Position numbers and translations under genes: made by a program. Under the pieces are notes generated by a model that did not search any database, had not been told where the DNA came from, and saw only the letters and a program-made list of their open reading frames with translations. Of a stretch of DNA of 64,000 nt, positions 1-11,556 are shown in pieces (position 1 is the stretch's first letter; every line of letters begins with the position of its first letter). The stretch comes from Elmis aenea (taxonomy: Eukaryota > Arthropoda > Insecta > Coleoptera > Elmidae): the NCBI GenBank assembly GCA_947652605.1, contig OX393578.1, forward strand, positions 33,423,470-33,487,469. The letters are read 5' to 3'.

Positions 1-906
1 AAAACAAAATTTGGACCACAGCTCGAAATAAATGTTTACTAAAACAAAAACCACATAAAATATTCTGTTACGCTTTCGAAAGAATCCGTATTGGTCAAGT
101 GTTTTATTTAAATATATTAAATCTTCTGCTCCGCTGCCTCTTCATTTAGATTTAGAAGAACTAAGTAGCTTACATCTTTAGGTGAACACCTGTTGATTAT
201 CATCTCATCACCTACGTATAGCCAAAAATTATTTCCTCAATTTCGTTTTTACATTTAAAATATTCTAGAAGCGTTGTCCTAATTTTTAAGGTGCAAATTT
301 TATTACTTCTAGTGTCTCATTTAAAATTAATGTTTATAAAAAAAATCTGAAAGTGCACTTTCTCAACGCATACACGATTATGCAAAACACTGATCTTCCA
401 AACAAAAGGCAATAATATGCCATTAAATAGAAATAAAACGTCTGAAAGTAAAATTACAGAAGATTAATTTATTACTGACGTTCGAAAACTGATAGAAATT
501 TTTTAACCTGTGACCTGTCCACATTCGAGGAATCACACATTAACATAAATAGGTATACACCGTGAGTTACAGTAACAGCCGAACATGTACTCCGTGTTAT
601 TATAAATGCGGGGAATACTAATACTAGTTTATTTATTAGCCCTTATAGTTTTATGACTCCTTAATTTGCATACGGCTGCATCTCAGGCTGTAGGTAATAC
701 TATTTATATAAGTTTGATGCATTATGTATACAACACAAGCTTTAAAATTCAGTTTAGCTATAAAAAACAACTTGGTATGTTATTGGATAGTATTTTAATT
801 TCTGGCATTTAATTTGTTAAAAACATTATCTTTAGGTTTTATTATGTAATATTGTGTCAAATCAAAACAATGTCGGCTTTTTCTATTTTATCGAAATCTT
901 GGGCAT
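1..906. other. Wnt5 intron 5, no feature seen
   Basis: AT-rich sequence downstream of the last visible Wnt5 exon on the minus strand. I see no coding block with Wnt C-terminal cysteine spacing and no clear repeat. It reads as intron that continues out of the window. Confidence 0.5.
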
Positions 907-910
907 TATA

Positions 911-1979
911 CAGAGTGTTTCTTAAATATTGAGAAAACATTCGGGTGGTGATTCCTTATCGAAAATTAAGGGGGGTCTTTCATATAAATTTTTTTCCTCA
1001 GACGCCTCCTTTCGGAGTTACACCCCCCTAAAGGGGAGCGATAAAATTAGGTTTTTATTTTATTTCTCAAATTTGGATAAATGTAGGAGAATGATATTTG
1101 GTAGATAGTTTGTCCTTAAAGGTTTCCCATAGTAATATTTTTAATCGTCTCCCACCTTCACAGGAGGCTAAAAAGTGCGACCCGTGTTGATTTTTTTATC
1201 AGAACTTTTTGGTGGGTTGCAATTTTGCAATTAAAAAATTATTTTTTTGAAAGTTTGATCTATTTAGAAACTTTTTTTATTCTTTAGTTTTTCTCGTAAA
1301 ACTTACCGTTTTTGAGTAAAAAATGAAATGAATAAATATGAACCATCTAATACTCTAATATAAAATGATTCATTTTGGTGGTTGCCATGGTTTGTTTATG
1401 TTCATATTTGGTAGAATTGACGAGCGTTTTAGCGTTGTCGCTGCGTAAACGACAAAATGAAGTACACCCCTCAATTATACCCAATATGAACATAAACAAA
1501 CCATGGCAACCTCCAAAATGAATCATTTTATATTGGAATATTTGATGGTTCATGTTTACTCATTTTATTTTTTACTCAAAAACGGTAGGTTTTACGAGAA
1601 AAACTAAAAAATTAAAGTTTTTAAATAAATCAAGCTTTCAAAAAAATATTTTTAATCGCAAAATTTCAACCCACCAAAAAGTTCTGATAAAAGAACCAAC
1701 AGTGGTCGCACTTTTCAACCTCCTGTGAAGGTGGGAGATGATTAAAAATATTACTATGGGAAACCTTTAAATAAGGACAAACTATCTACCAAATATATTT
1801 CTCCTACATTTATCCAAATTTGAGAAATAAAATAAAAACCTAATTTTACCGCTCCCCTTTAGGGGGGTGTAACTCCGAAAGGAGACGTCTGAGGAAAAAA
1901 TTTTATATGAAAGACCCCCCTTAATTTTTGATAAGGAATCGCTTCCTGAAGTTTTTTGCAATATTTAAAAAACACCCTG
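911..1979. mobile_element. Long hairpin element, TATA-flanked
   Basis: The left and right halves are inverted copies of about 500 bp each. Matching blocks include the one with GGAGCG and TAGGTTTTTATT near 1035-1070 and its complement near 1830-1860, and the CTCCCACCTTCACAGGAGG block near 1150, complemented near 1720. The ends are CAGAGTGTTT (left) and AACACCCTG (right), and TATA lies outside both ends (907-910 and 1980-1983). No transposase is present, so this is a non-autonomous foldback/MITE-like element in the last visible Wnt5 intron. Small ORFs inside it are products of the palindrome. Confidence 0.85.
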
Positions 1980-1983
1980 TATA

Positions 1984-2671
1984 AGCACTTTCAGATTTTA
2001 CAGTTTTCCAAATTTGTGGTACCGGAGCTTTTCAGTACATTTTTAAATTAATCTACAGCTGGTAAGAGCTTAAAAATTTTTTTTTGCAATCTGTTATAAA
2101 TTACATAACATTTTATCAGCGTTCAAACTCTAAATTTTACGTTAAAATCTTGGTTTTTGCTTCTTTGATTATATCTTCTAGAGACGTTTGTCTTAGTCTT
2201 TGAAAACGATTACAGCATGGGCAACGACTGCGAAAGCTTAAAGGATAAAATCTTAATTTTAGGTCTCTACAAAAAAATCACTGTAGGTACTTCTTATAGG
2301 TCTTATCTGGGATTTAATCTGTGCCAATCGAAAGTCATACCGATGCAATAATATCAACTACTGAAGACAAGTAATTGCTTCTTCAAGGCAAAGTTGGGAA
2401 AGGAGAAACCGATACAATTTGTTCATAAATAGAGTTAGAATAGTAAAAGCGGAATTTATTTATTGTATATAAATAATTTTAATCTTTTGTTATCATGTAG
2501 AACGTAGAAGAGCCATTTGTTGACATTTTCATTTTCTTTGATGTCTCTTAAAAATAATGTATCAATTTTATTTTTTCGATGTTACACAAGATACGTTAGC
2601 TTAGACAAACCTGTGAATCATTTTTTGAATTACTTACTAGCTATTTAATGAAATCAGTGCCTATGACTTAC
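1984..2671. other. Intron 5, nothing recognised
   Basis: AT-rich unique-looking intron sequence between two inverted-repeat elements. No coding block or clear repeat seen. Confidence 0.4.
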
Positions 2672-3205
2672 CAGGGAAGGTCACGATACGTTGTCGCTAG
2701 AATTTGATTAAGACTGTGTTTATTGCATCAAGAACATTAAAACAAATGTTTTTCAGAGTTATACGTGCCACTGGCCATTTTCTTCGAAAAAATAGGGTAA
2801 AAACTGAAAAGTTGAATAATAAAAGTAATTTTTGCGATTGTGTTGGCCATGAAACCGTCAGAGACAAAATCTAAATTTTTCAATTTACCAACGCGCGCAT
2901 CCTTTGCAAGTAAAATAGTGCAGTTTTTGAAAAAATCTTAAACGGTTCTGGAGATAAACGAAATCCCTGCAAAAGCGCTATGATTTGAGAAATTGTCGTA
3001 TATCTGTTATAAATAAATCTATGCGACTTGCACAGGCGTTTAACACAGGGAAAACCGTTTTTACAAAGGTTTCATGGCCAACGCCATCGCAAAAAATTAC
3101 CTTTTTATACCAATTTTTCAGTTTTTCCCCTATTTTTGATGTCCTTGGTGCAATAAACACAGCCCTAATCAAATTCTAGCGACAACGTATAGTGACCCTC
3201 CCTTG
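2672..3205. mobile_element. Hairpin element with CAGGGAAGGTCAC ends
   Basis: The left end CAGGGAAGGTCAC and right end GTGACCCTCCCTTG are inverted copies. Pairing continues through GTTGTCGCTAGAATTTGATTA and into the CAATAAACACAG block on the right, and the block around GGCCATGAAACC near 2850 recurs inverted near 3070. A partial copy of the same family sits at 7085-7579. No coding capacity. The two short ORFs on opposite strands here arise from the palindrome. Confidence 0.8.
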
Positions 3206-3805
3206 TTAGTAATACACCAATACATTATTTATTGTAATATTTGAAAGTCACATTATTGTTTCCAAAATTATTACCAAAAATCTAGGTACCTATAAACTTT
3301 ACTCGAGTTTACAGTGGACGGCTAAAATAATATTATCAACGGTTTGTGTATAATTTTTCACACCGATGTTGCATATCATTATTATTGTTGATTGTAATAT
3401 ATACGAAAAAAGTAAATAAATGTAACAAAAATTTCCTCAAAGATACAAAACATCATTTGAAATTAAAAATTGTTACTATCACTTGAAAATAAATAGTACA
3501 CCTTGTTTTTTACCTAATTAATATAAATGCTTAGGTTGTCAGATACTACATAAATGGTGTTTTAATTTTTCCAATATCTTTTGCATTTCATTACGCTGAC
3601 TTGATTAAAAGGAAGATGATCATCTGTAATTCTGTAATAAGTGCAATAATTTAGCTACTCTTTGTAATTAAATACAAAACATATCATTAACTATGTTCAG
3701 GACAGTTTGTTATTATGAATGCCAAATGAACCTATTACAAAATTTGTATTGCAGATAGCTGTTGATGTTTATTGAACTGTATATAGTACAAAAACTGAAA
3801 CTTAC
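3206..3805. other. Intron 5, next to exon 5
   Basis: AT-rich intron sequence. The splice donor of Wnt5 coding exon 5 (GTAAG on the minus strand) occupies the right edge. Nothing else recognised. Confidence 0.4.
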
Positions 3806-3908
3806 CTATCTCCCGGAAGGTTGCTAGCTGCTGCCAACAAGTAATAAGCGAGCATGATCCAGATACTCCATGGCACTTACAAGTTACTTTGGAACTCTTA
3901 ATAACGGC
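3806..3908 (-). CDS. Wnt5: Wnt5 coding exon 5 (acylated-serine block)
   Basis: Encodes 34 residues plus one base of a split codon, starting [19 protein letters not shown] and ending in [12 protein letters not shown]. This is the most conserved Wnt block. The first serine of HGVSGSC (residue 237 of the assembled protein) is the site that Porcupine palmitoleoylates in Wnt ligands and that inserts into the Frizzled groove. The exon is bounded by a CAG acceptor at 3909-3911 and a GTAAG donor ending at 3801, both read on the minus strand, and it joins exon 4 in phase 0. In related proteins the next residues start the GD-LK-KYD segment. No such exon is found in the remaining 3.8 kb, so the C-terminal cysteine knot lies off the window. 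Wnt5 is preferred over other Wnts because of the ITCWQQL and FREI context. Confidence 0.93.
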
Positions 3909-5380
3909 CTGCAAATTATAAAACCACCGTTATCATTCATTATTGGTATGGGTCATAAATCAATAAAATAAAGGTCACAAAAACATCCCTAAATACACAA
4001 CATTCGATCGTATTATCACTTGAATAAGTAAATACTTCCACAACCCTAAAATATTTCCGTTGACTTGTAAATTATAAAAATAATATTTAAAAAAAGTTAT
4101 TTGTGAATACTTAAAGAAAAAACGTTTCGAGATATAACATTAAAGGTTTTTCATTAATAAATAAGCGTTTTAAACACTAATGAGTTTGTTTTTACTCAGA
4201 ACAGCTTCATTTAAAACTTTTCTGAAGTAATTCAGTCCTGCAAATAAACCTTCTCTGATTATATGGTTCTAAATTGTGTTAAACACTTAATACAAGTAAA
4301 ATAAAATGATAACATTCCTACTTAATAAAACATGAAGTCGTAAGGAATGAACGAATTTTTTAAATTAAACCCAAGTAAACTTTTTTTTTTACAGAAACAG
4401 GTCTACGTTTGCTTATTCTAAGTGTAATTGTTGAAAGTTAAAGTTATTAGTTACAAATAAACAGTAATAAATTACAAGATTTATATATACTAAAAAAGGT
4501 CTACAAACTGTTGTGAGTATAAAGGAAGTAATTTAAATTATACTACAAGTATTGCTGTGTCATTTCTAAACCTTATTAACAACTCCTGCATGTAAACTGA
4601 AAGTTACTGTTAGCACATAATTAACGCTATGTATTGATACACCGTTCTGTTTCAATAAAAGCAAAAATAAATAAATATACTTAATAGCAATTTTTCAATT
4701 TTCTTGTTCACTTATTTTTGGCAAATGTTACAAATAAACTTACTTTTTAGGAACTTGGCATAGGTTTTTGTATTTACTAAGCAAACTGCTTTTAGTATGC
4801 AGAAACACAAACATTAAACTTTTGTTGGCAAATGGACTCACCATTCTTTAAAAGAGAAACAAATGTTGAAGGCATGTACACGTTGAAAATGTCTAGACTA
4901 ATCGTCTAGTCTGCAAGGCTACATACAATTTGAAATTTAAGAGAAAAAAGAAAATTAATGTGCTTTGTTTTCATGTAGTTTTTTAAATTGTTATTTCTGC
5001 TTTTATCCAAATAAAGTGCTATAAGTATTTAATAAATACGCTATAAATTGTGTAGATGAGAACACTTCTTGTAGTGTATGTCCTCAGTTTTTACTACGGT
5101 GTAAGTTATTGCCGTCAGTTACAGATACGTAAGAAAAATGCGTTTGACAACAAAGAAGGGATGATATATGTTGAACCATTTAATATGAACATTACATACA
5201 ACAATTTATTGTACTAGAAAATGTTATAATTTTTAAATATTTTCGTCATTGACAGAAAAAACCGTAAACAAACGCACTTGTGCAGTCACAGCTACCATTC
5301 GTTACAGTCATACTATAACGATAAAGTAGTATTTAATAAAGATTAAGGATATATATATTCGATGCATAAGAGTATTGTAA
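3909..5380. other. Wnt5 intron 4, right of exon 5
   Basis: AT-rich intron sequence with no recognised element up to the inverted repeat at 5381. Confidence 0.4.
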
Positions 5381-5749
5381 AAAGGTGCATTTAAATCAGA
5401 GCGAACAGAACCGAACGAACGAACGAAGGGGTTTTTAGGTATTCGTTCGTTCGGTCGTTCTCTGCGCAATGCAATCTGAACGAACATTCGCATTCGTTGA
5501 TGATCCGCGCTAGTGTGAAAACCTGAAAACAAACCATGTCGGATAGAGAATTCGCTAGCTACAAAATGCACCATGCAAATCGAGCACGAACTTCCTTTGA
5601 TGATTCGCTTGTTTACCGACACGCGACGGAACCTGTGCGAAAGCGAACGAATTCGTTCGCTCGCGTTCGCTTCGCCATGCAAATTGCGCGAGCTTGACCG
5701 AACGAATTCGTTCGTTCGCTTCTGTTCGCTCTGATTTAAATGCACCTTT
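5381..5749. mobile_element. GTTCG-rich inverted-repeat element
   Basis: The ends AAAGGTGCATTTAAATCAGA and the complementary TGATTTAAATGCACCTTT form an inverted repeat of about 44 bp. The interior is rich in GAACGAAC/GTTCGTTC, much richer in G and C than the surrounding intron, and partly palindromic itself (GCGCAATGCAAT against CATGCAAATTGCGC). No transposase. Overlapping ORFs on the minus strand read through the GTTCG repeats and have no recognisable domain. Superfamily not resolved. Confidence 0.75.
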
Positions 5750-5812
5750 ATTTTGTACGGACAACACATTCTCCACAACTAGAACATGTGTTCAACAATT
5801 TGACAAGGTATA

Positions 5813-6664
5813 CAGGGTGTCCCCATTATACACCGCCAAAAAGTAGGTGCATATTCCTGAGTGAAAATGATGATCATTTGTCAAATATTTTGTTATCCGA
5901 AAATGCTTCCTTTCAAAGTTAGAGACCTCCAAAGTTGCAAGAAAAAAAAATCAAAAAATCGAATACGTCCTAGCCGTTTAAGCTAGAGCTGTCAAACTTG
6001 GCCGAAATGTGTAGGTGTTTAACATTGACTTTGTGGGATAATTAGAAAGAAAACACGTAATTGGAAGTATGATTTACAGGCAGGTCATCCGCTTACCATC
6101 TTCAGAATTTTTTTCTCTGGGATAAAATAGAAAATGTCATTCGTCCATAAGAAAGTACGACTTAAGAGGAAAAAATTCGTCCCTCTTTGTTTTTTGCTGT
6201 AAACGTAGCCGTTTTCGAGAAAATTAGTGCTAAAGATGCATCGACAAACTCTGTTTATACACCTCAAATATTTTTTTTTACTAAACTTAGTTGGCTAATG
6301 TCATGCTTGACTTAAGGCGTACTTTCTTATGGACGAATGACATTTTCTATTTTATTCCAGAGAAAAAAATTCTGAAGATGGTAAGCGGATGACCGGCCTG
6401 TAAATCATACTTCCAATTGCGTGTTTTCTTTCTTATTATCCCACAAAGTCAATGGGAAACACCTAAACATTTCGGCCAAGTTTGATAGCTCTAGCTTAAA
6501 CGGCTAGGACGTAATCGATTTTTTTATTTTTTTGTCTTGCAACTTTGGAGGTCTCTAACTTTGAAAGGAAGCATTTTCAGATAACAAAATATTTGACAAA
6601 TGATCATCATTTTCACTCAAGAATATGCACCTATTTTTTGGCGGTGTATAATGGGGACACCCTG
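5813..6664. mobile_element. Long hairpin element, TATA-flanked
   Basis: The ends are CAGGGTGTCCCCATTATACA and its complement, with TATA at 5809-5812 and 6665-6668. The arms are about 400 bp and pair almost completely, for example TGATGATCATTTG near 5868 with its complement near 6598, and AAGTACGACTTAAG near 6150 with its inverse near 6318. It is non-coding and belongs to the CAGGGTG/TATA group found repeatedly in this window. Confidence 0.87.
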
Positions 6665-6819
6665 TATACTGTTAACATGAAAAAATAAATTAAATGTAAT
6701 ATTTACAAGTTTACTTAAACATGGCCACTTCCAAGTCAAACCAAAATGTATTGATTAATAATTAGAAAAATAAACAGCTTAAATAAAACAGCAATAACTC
6801 AAAAAATAGCAGTTTAAGG

Positions 6820-7726
6820 TAGGGTTGCCAGACGTTTATACGTTTATACGGGATTATCACGAATTTTCAAAACATTTTGCTGTCTCGTATTGCACTTATC
6901 CGGAAATCTAATGTTCAGTATTTTTATGAAAATATAAAATTAAAGATACTATTTCAAGCAATTGTCATTTTTAATATTCCTATCGAACAATCTTACTCAA
7001 ATTGATTTGTAAATCATTAAAACTGACATTCGAAGAAATTTTGCTGTAATAATGTAAACCCAATTATTTTGATGGACAAAGTGATTGAAAAATTGAATTA
7101 TAACGGTAATTTTTGCGATGGCGTTGGCCATGAAACCGTCAAAGATAAAATCGAAATTTCCCAATGCGCGCATTCTGTACAAGTAAAATGGTGCAACATT
7201 TTAGAAAATACATTAAACGGCTCCGGAGAAATCCCTGCTATGATTTGAGAAATTGTGGTATATCTGTTATAACTAAATCTTTTCGACTTGCATAGACATT
7301 AAAACCGCTTTTACAAGGGTCTCGTTCTCCACGTTTCTCTCCGGAACCGTTTAGGATATTTTAAAAAGAGAATAATTTTAATTTTATCATTGACTGTTTC
7401 ATGGCCAACGCGATCGCAAAAATTACCTTTTTTAAAATGTTTTCCCTATTTTCCTCTTAAAATCATTCATGGCACAATGACACGTATGTTTGCAAAATAT
7501 TTATTTTTGATGTTCTTGGTGTAATAAACACAGCCTTCATCAGATTCTAGCGTCAACATGATATTAGTGACCCTCCCTTCTAAGTATACCTAATATAAGA
7601 CTTGAAGTGCTAAACCTTATTATAATGTTATTATGTCGTTTAATAAAAATATTTTGCGGTTCACAGAAGATTTTTTTTTAAACACTCATGTCCCGTATTT
7701 GGTTTTCCAAAATCTGACAACCCCTG
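6820..7726. mobile_element. Element with AGGGTTGCCAGA ends, carrying a nested hairpin
   Basis: The left end TAGGGTTGCCAGACG and right end AATCTGACAACCCCTG are inverted copies. Candidate 8-bp flanks (gtttaagg and cttttaag) match only with a one-base offset, so a hAT assignment is tentative. A related copy lies at 27420-27997, sharing ACTGACA and GACAAAGTGAT interior blocks. Between about 7085 and 7579 the element is interrupted by a partial copy of the 2672-3205 hairpin family. Confidence 0.65.
7085..7579. mobile_element. Nested partial copy of the 2672-3205 hairpin family
   Basis: It shares the GGCCATGAAACCGTC block and the CAATGCGCGCAT stretch, and it ends in GTGACCCTCCCTT, as the 2672-3205 element does. 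Most of the outer left arm is missing, so this copy is truncated. It sits inside the 6820-7726 element. Confidence 0.65.
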
Positions 7727-7985
7727 CTTTTAAGACAATTAAGTTGTGTATAAGAAAATTTAAAACATAGTGGATACATTTAAAATATTGGTTTATTGAT
7801 TTTTAAAATGCATTTAAATGGACAGAATAAAGCAAACACCGCATATTATTTTAAAAATTTAACTGGATGGTCGCGATTACAAAATTTTTAAATAATTTTG
7901 TTCTAGCATTGTCAAATCGTTCAATGGTAATATTTTGTTTAGACTCTTACAAATCTAGTTTGGAGTACAAAAAATTTAAAATATA

Positions 7986-9086
7986 CGGGGTGGTCCATTT
8001 AGAGTAACAAAAGTATTTAATGATGCGCGAAAACGAACTGAAATTAGGATGATGATCTCCAACAACTGTTTTGTTTAAATATGTTTTTATTTCGATTAAT
8101 ATGCCAAATATGAAGGGAATACGCAGTAGGTGGAAAGCCTGTATAACGTTTTTTTTTTTTTAAATCAGCTACGGTCTCATTATACAGGGTGAGGCATCAC
8201 TTATGACACCCCCACTTATTTCGTTATTGGAAAGAATTATCAAAAAAAGTTTCAAATAAAAGTTGTTTGATAGAGTATTTCCCAAAATATTGTCATGTCA
8301 AATTTTGATTTTATTTTGTTTTTTTAGGAGTTATGGCGCCATATTTGTTTTTTTTAATGGCACCATACAAATTTTTTTATACGGTTAGAAAGACATATTT
8401 TTTCTATTTTCAACGCACTAAAACTTTTATACCCTTAGATAACAAAATTTTTAAAAAAATCGCAAAAGAACAATTTGGTTTTAATAGCGTACGGTATTAA
8501 TTATTTTACATTATTAGTAGGCTTTGAAAATGATACAAAATGGTAAAAGATTTAAAAAAACTTAATTACGTTACAACGGTAAACACAAAACTACTGTAAT
8601 ACATTTTTTACCGTTTTGTATCATTTTCAAAGCCTACTAATGTAAAACAATTGATACCGTACGCTATTAAAAACCAAATTGTTCTTTTGCGATTTTCTTA
8701 AAAATTTTGTTATGTAAGGGTATAAAAGTTTTAGTGCGTTGAAAAGAGAAAGAAAATGTCTTTCTAACCGTATAAAAAAATTTGCATGGTGCCATTAAAA
8801 AAAAACAAATATGGCGCTATAACTCCTAAAAAAACAAAAGAAAATCAAAATTTGACATGACAATATTTTGGGAAATACTCTATCAAACAACTTTTATCTG
8901 AAACTTTTTTTGATAATTCTTTCCAATAACAATATAAGTGGGGGTGTCATAAGTGATGCCTCACCCTGTATAATGTCACCGTGGTATCTTTACCTAAAAA
9001 TAACTTTTCTAAATATGATATTTATCTTTAGTATTGCATGAGTTTACAAATTGACTTACAAAACTCATTGTAATTTGACCACCCTG
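7986..9086. mobile_element. Outer CGGGGTGGTCC element split by a hairpin
   Basis: The left end CGGGGTGGTCCATTT and right end AAATTTGACCACCCTG (with internal mismatches) are inverted, with TATA at 7982-7985 and 9087-9090. The hairpin element 8185-8968 is inserted in its middle, so the outer element is the older of the two. Apart from the termini the outer element is not strongly palindromic. No ORF. Confidence 0.65.
8185..8968. mobile_element. Long hairpin element, TATA-flanked
   Basis: The ends are CAGGGTGAGGCATCACTTAT and its complement, with TATA at 8181-8184 and 8969-8972. The arms are nearly 390 bp, and almost every base of the left half is mirrored in the right (for example ATTCTTTCCAATAAC against GTTATTGGAAAGAAT). 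Non-coding. Inserted in the 7986-9086 element. Confidence 0.88.
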
Positions 9087-9090
9087 TATA

Positions 9091-10535
9091 TTTAATCAAT
9101 CATGAGAGCTGGATATTTTGAAGATTTTAAGCTATCCCAGATTAAATTCCAGAGGTTAACTTGTTACAAATATAACAAACCACTAGATAAACTATTTCAC
9201 AAATTTGTGACTTCCTTGTACGACTTCCAGTTCTCGCAATAATTTATTATGCAATGTCTAAGCAACTGCACACTGATTCGTTTAAAAACGTTAGATTTAT
9301 TTGATAAAATATGTAATTACATCTTCAGCAATAAATAATCGTTACCCTCTTGAAAAATCCAATAGTAGTTATTAATCAATTTCATTTAGATGTTTATCTG
9401 TAAACGTCCTTAGCGAGTTAAGAGTTTTATTTATTATTTGCTGACAGCTTAAGGAGATTTCAGTTTACTTTTAGTGTTTGTTAATAGTTCGCTTTCAACG
9501 TTTTTATATCGAAAGAAATTGTAGATCTACACAGTTTGTAGAGTATTAAACTATTTTTATCGTCCTTCATCGTGGGAAGTCGAGATAATAAAATGGATTG
9601 AAAGCTAAATGATGACATTATTAGCGGATGAAGAACGGTCTACAAGAGATTCTCGTGCGCTCGGAGTCGGCAACTGACAACGATCTATTAGTTACATGCG
9701 CGAACATATTTTTAAAAGCCTTTATCTACGAGCGCAGCGTCTACAAGTGCGTTTGCATTCGTTTTTAGTTAAAAATTGATGGATTGAGGCTCACTTTAAC
9801 AAGAATTTTCGTCTCATGCTAAGAAAAATGACATCCATCCACCTCAGTTTCAAATTAACATAATTCCAAAACGTGATAAAATTTAAAAAAAAAATCTTAA
9901 GCATTATAAGGCTTGACTTTTTAAATTATTTTAGCAGGAGAGCATTTACAATATTTAATAACAAAACGGCAAAACATTTGGCTCTGTTCTCCAATTTTCT
10001 TAACTGTGTTATGTTCATCAAAATGTAAAAAGTACACTTTTTTTAACATACACGAGGATAGATTTCCAGATAAAGGTAATGTACCTACCTATATGCAGAA
10101 TGTTTCACTATATTTTCTCACTATTGAGATCTCGGCAACTATTACAGCTACAGCGTTGGTTAAGTAGGGATAAGTATGAAAAATTTAAAGCTGATTTTAA
10201 TTTTTCTTCCAAGTGTGATGTAATTCGAACGTTGTGAAAATAAAAGGAAAAAACCAAAAATTGTGATTTTTTATTTTTTATTTTGTTTTGTTTTTGATAA
10301 TACTATTAAAAAACATGTTTTTCTTGTGAAATATGAGAAACAGAACGACAGAATGTATTTTTTGATGTCTCTTTAATACTTTAAATATGTTTTAGGTCAG
10401 CGATTCTTAACCGAGAGGCCGTTAGAGATTTTAAGAGAGGCCGAGAAAACTTTATAAAACGTTTTTACTCATTTTTTTTTACTATAACATTGTATTACCT
10501 ATAACATTAATTTAAAAATAAATTTTTGGTAACAG
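9091..10535. other. Wnt5 intron 4, mostly unique
   Basis: AT-rich intron. About 10095-10170 (GAATGTTTCACTATATTTTC followed by a GAGATCTCGGCAACT stretch) resembles one arm of a CAGGGTG-type hairpin without its partner. CAGCGATTCTTAACCG at about 10398 resembles a hAT left end with no identified right end. Otherwise nothing recognised. Confidence 0.35.
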
Positions 10536-10543
10536 CTCTAGAT

Positions 10544-10823
10544 TAGCGTTTCTTAAAGTGGGTTTTACAGAATCATTTAGGGGTTCTGCGTGTTTGTTGG
10601 TGTTGTTTTGTTTATTTTTTAAGCATTTAAATCACACCCCTAAAATAGAGCATAAACTTTAATCAATAAAAAAAATATATATCAATAAAACAATATTTTT
10701 GTTTCATTTAATGTCTCATTAAAATTGTGAGAGGTCCCTAAAATATGAGTATGGATAGGGTTCTGCAATTTTTGAAAAACCCTGTAGGGGTCCCGCGAAA
10801 AAATAACTTTGAGAACCGCGCTT
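10544..10823. mobile_element. hAT-type non-autonomous element A
   Basis: The left end TAGCGTTTCTTAAAGTGG and right end CTTTGAGAACCGCGCTT are imperfect inverted copies of the common hAT terminus CAG(C/T)G(T/G)TTCT(C/T)AAA. The flanks are ctctagat (10536-10543) and ctctagac (10824-10831), an 8-bp duplication with one mismatch. No transposase. It abuts element B, which used the same kind of target. Confidence 0.7.
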
Positions 10824-10838
10824 CTCTAGACTCTAGAG

Positions 10839-11054
10839 CAGCGGTGAGCAAACTTTTTTTGAAGTGGGCCAGTTTGCGCAAAAAGTGTGACTAAAAGAGC
10901 CGCACTTAAAAAAAAATTTAAAAAAAAATACTAATAACAACGTATTAATTATTATGTGTAAGTTGGGAGCGACAAAAAATTAGGGTATAAAAAAGCTATA
11001 TATGATTTAAATTTGTTTATTGGCCGCAGTAAAGGTAAGTTTTTACCACCGCTG
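10839..11054. mobile_element. hAT-type non-autonomous element B
   Basis: It begins CAGCGGTGAGCAAAC and ends GTTTTTACCACCGCTG, and is flanked by a perfect 8-bp duplication ctctagag (10831-10838 and 11055-11062). The target CTCTAGAG fits the NNNTANNN pattern reported for Buster-type hAT elements. 216 bp, non-coding. Confidence 0.85.
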
Positions 11055-11062
11055 CTCTAGAG

Positions 11063-11444
11063 CTAGACCAATAAGAAATTGGAGTAGATTTCGTCGAGGA
11101 TAAAGCATTTTTTTGCTCATATCAACGTTTCATATGGATACAGTGAGTAAATAAAACAAAAATTTTATCAACTGGATATTTTTTCCAAATAAATGAGTGA
11201 CTTTACATCATTGTTAATTTAATAGCCAAAAGAAACTATTCCTATACTGCTAATGTAACTGCCAACAATCTAAATAAACAATATAGTGTTACTAATAATT
11301 ACCTCGAAAACTGTAAATGGTTGAATGCAGACTAAACTATATGTGCTCGATAGCCCATTTTTATGTTTCAAATGATTAATTTCAAGCAAATTATCGCACA
11401 ATTTTAATAACACAGATTACAAAATGGATAAATTTTAAACGTAC
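11063..11444. other. Intron 4, next to exon 4
   Basis: AT-rich intron leading to the exon 4 donor (GTACGT on the minus strand, 11439-11444). Nothing else seen. Confidence 0.4.
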
Positions 11445-11556
11445 CCTCCTTCCAGCTTCGTTGTTATGCAAATTCATCAAAGCTCGGCCTTGTTCCTTTG
11501 ATCCTCTCTTGAATTTTCTTTCCCGCTCTCTAACATCAACAAACCCTTGTGTAAAC
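11445..11556 (-). CDS. Wnt5: Wnt5 coding exon 4
   Basis: 112 bases. The first base completes a Lys codon split with exon 3, followed by 37 codons starting [19 protein letters not shown] and ending [12 protein letters not shown]. The RERER and [11 protein letters not shown] motifs are the Wnt core helix region just before the acylated hairpin. The acceptor is ttctgcttgcag and the donor GTACGT, an acceptable but not consensus donor. It ends in phase 0 and joins exon 5. [15 protein letters not shown] and [10 protein letters not shown] are characteristic of the insect Wnt5 group. Confidence 0.95.

Noticed and set aside
1..3805. Final Wnt5 exon(s) with the cysteine knot
   Set aside because: Looked on the minus strand for the GD-LK-KYD, DSPDYC and CHCKFHWCC-type motifs. 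None is visible, so these exons are taken to be off the window.
5308..5778. 156-codon minus-strand ORF
   Set aside because: Runs through the GTTCG-rich inverted repeat element. Residues are repeat-driven (ERTNEF, NERI) and no domain is seen.
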